From: an uncultured Candidatus Melainabacteria bacterium
GTDB lineage: Bacteria; Cyanobacteriota; Vampirovibrionia; Gastranaerophilales; Gastranaerophilaceae
Direction of reading: 5' to 3'
Assembly (NCBI GenBank): GCA_947361615.1
Contig: CANAJP010000005.1
Span: 1 to 53,764, forward strand
Length of the DNA: 53,764 nt
Position 1 is the first letter of the stretch; the number at the start of each line of letters is the position of its first letter. This document shows, piece by piece, positions 53,659 through 53,764 of this stretch. The position numbers and the translations under genes were made by a program. The notes beneath the pieces were generated by a model, which did no database searches, was not told where the DNA came from, and saw nothing but the letters and a program-made list of their open reading frames with translations.

Positions 53659-53764
53659 ATGACAATTAAAAAAGTTTTAAAAGCAGTTCTCCGTCGCCTG
53701 CTTGTCTTGCTCATGCAAGCCAACCCGCGACTGCGCTGTCTAATACGCCACTCACAAGACTCGC
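53659..53764 (+). CDS. Possible 5' part of a divergent gene that starts in a hairpin repeat
   Basis: ATG at 53659 with AGGTG seven bases upstream; the frame is open to the window end (begins MTIKKVLKAVLRRLLVLLMQ). Nearly all of the visible coding sequence is repeat-derived, so it may be a chance frame. Confidence 0.35.
   Translation, partial: MTIKKVLKAVLRRLLVLLMQANPRLRCLIRHSQDS
53679..53764 (+). repeat. Hairpin repeat (short type first half), cut by the window end
   Basis: Begins AAAAGCAGTTCTCCGTCG, contains the TTGTCTTGCTCATGCAAG hairpin, reaches CTGCGCTGTCTAATACG and then ACTCACAAGACTCGC, the start of the second hairpin seen in the 49813 copy. Confidence 0.75.

Noticed and set aside
1-53764. 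Genome-wide reassignment of TGA
   Set aside because: panE, hamA, the HNH gene and the MuB-like gene end at TGA at natural positions, two of them in stop-start overlaps, so TGA is a stop in this cell.
1-53764. CRISPR array
   Set aside because: No regularly spaced direct repeats with unique spacers were seen; the repeated motifs at 27866-28093 are irregularly spaced transposon-end sites.

Overview
The flanks read as the chromosome of an anaerobic gut-type bacterium. My best guess is a Gastranaerophilales/Melainabacteria relative. That guess rests on inference: modest-GC core genes, standard-code stops, and a short low-complexity 'NFGQ' leader on the HD protein at 49008. I could not test it. 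Core flanks hold a CoA-transferase subunit, a TPR protein, an AbrB-like pair, an EndoQ-UvrD fusion and a seven-HTH protein (1-6003), and on the right tRNA-Ala, surE, radA, hpf, a YibE/F protein, panE, an HD-GYP protein, tmk and a marR-emrA-emrB operon (42838-53607). Four copies of a hairpin-rich repeat lie in these flanks. Two sit in frame inside the helicase gene.

Between about 7.2 and 42.85 kb lies a markedly AT-rich accessory island that ends exactly at the 3' end of a tRNA-Ala(UGC) gene on the minus strand. It appears to be two tandem elements of a large-serine-recombinase family. The left part (about 7.2-28.25 kb) carries a type I restriction-modification operon (hsdR-hsdM-hsdS) continued by a frameshifted HsdM-like methylase and a Septu-like ATPase/HNH pair, then a remnant of the recombinase. 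That remnant is split by a 10-kb Mu/Tn7-like transposon (18101-28103) with multiple end-binding sites, a DDE transposase, a MuB-like ATPase, a Hachiman-like hamA-hamB pair (hamB has an in-frame TGA), a small membrane-protein pair and a GNAT acetyltransferase.

The right element (28248-42845) carries an ASCH protein with a PIN-GNAT-ASCH fusion, an unknown gene, an Xre repressor divergent from a five-gene operon built around a Ycf46-like AAA+ ATPase, an unknown Zn-knuckle pair, and a recombination module: two small genes, a DUF927/Cch-like ATPase, and two large serine recombinases. The order resembles the cch-ccrA-ccrB complex of staphylococcal SCC elements. Four consecutive genes of this module each contain exactly one in-frame TGA and no other stop, while TGA is used as a normal stop elsewhere in the window.

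The most interesting signals are the run of single-TGA genes, the Ycf46-like five-gene operon whose ATPase and coiled-coil membrane partner share a C-terminal tail motif, the restriction/Septu composite, and the palindromic repeats that insert into coding sequence.
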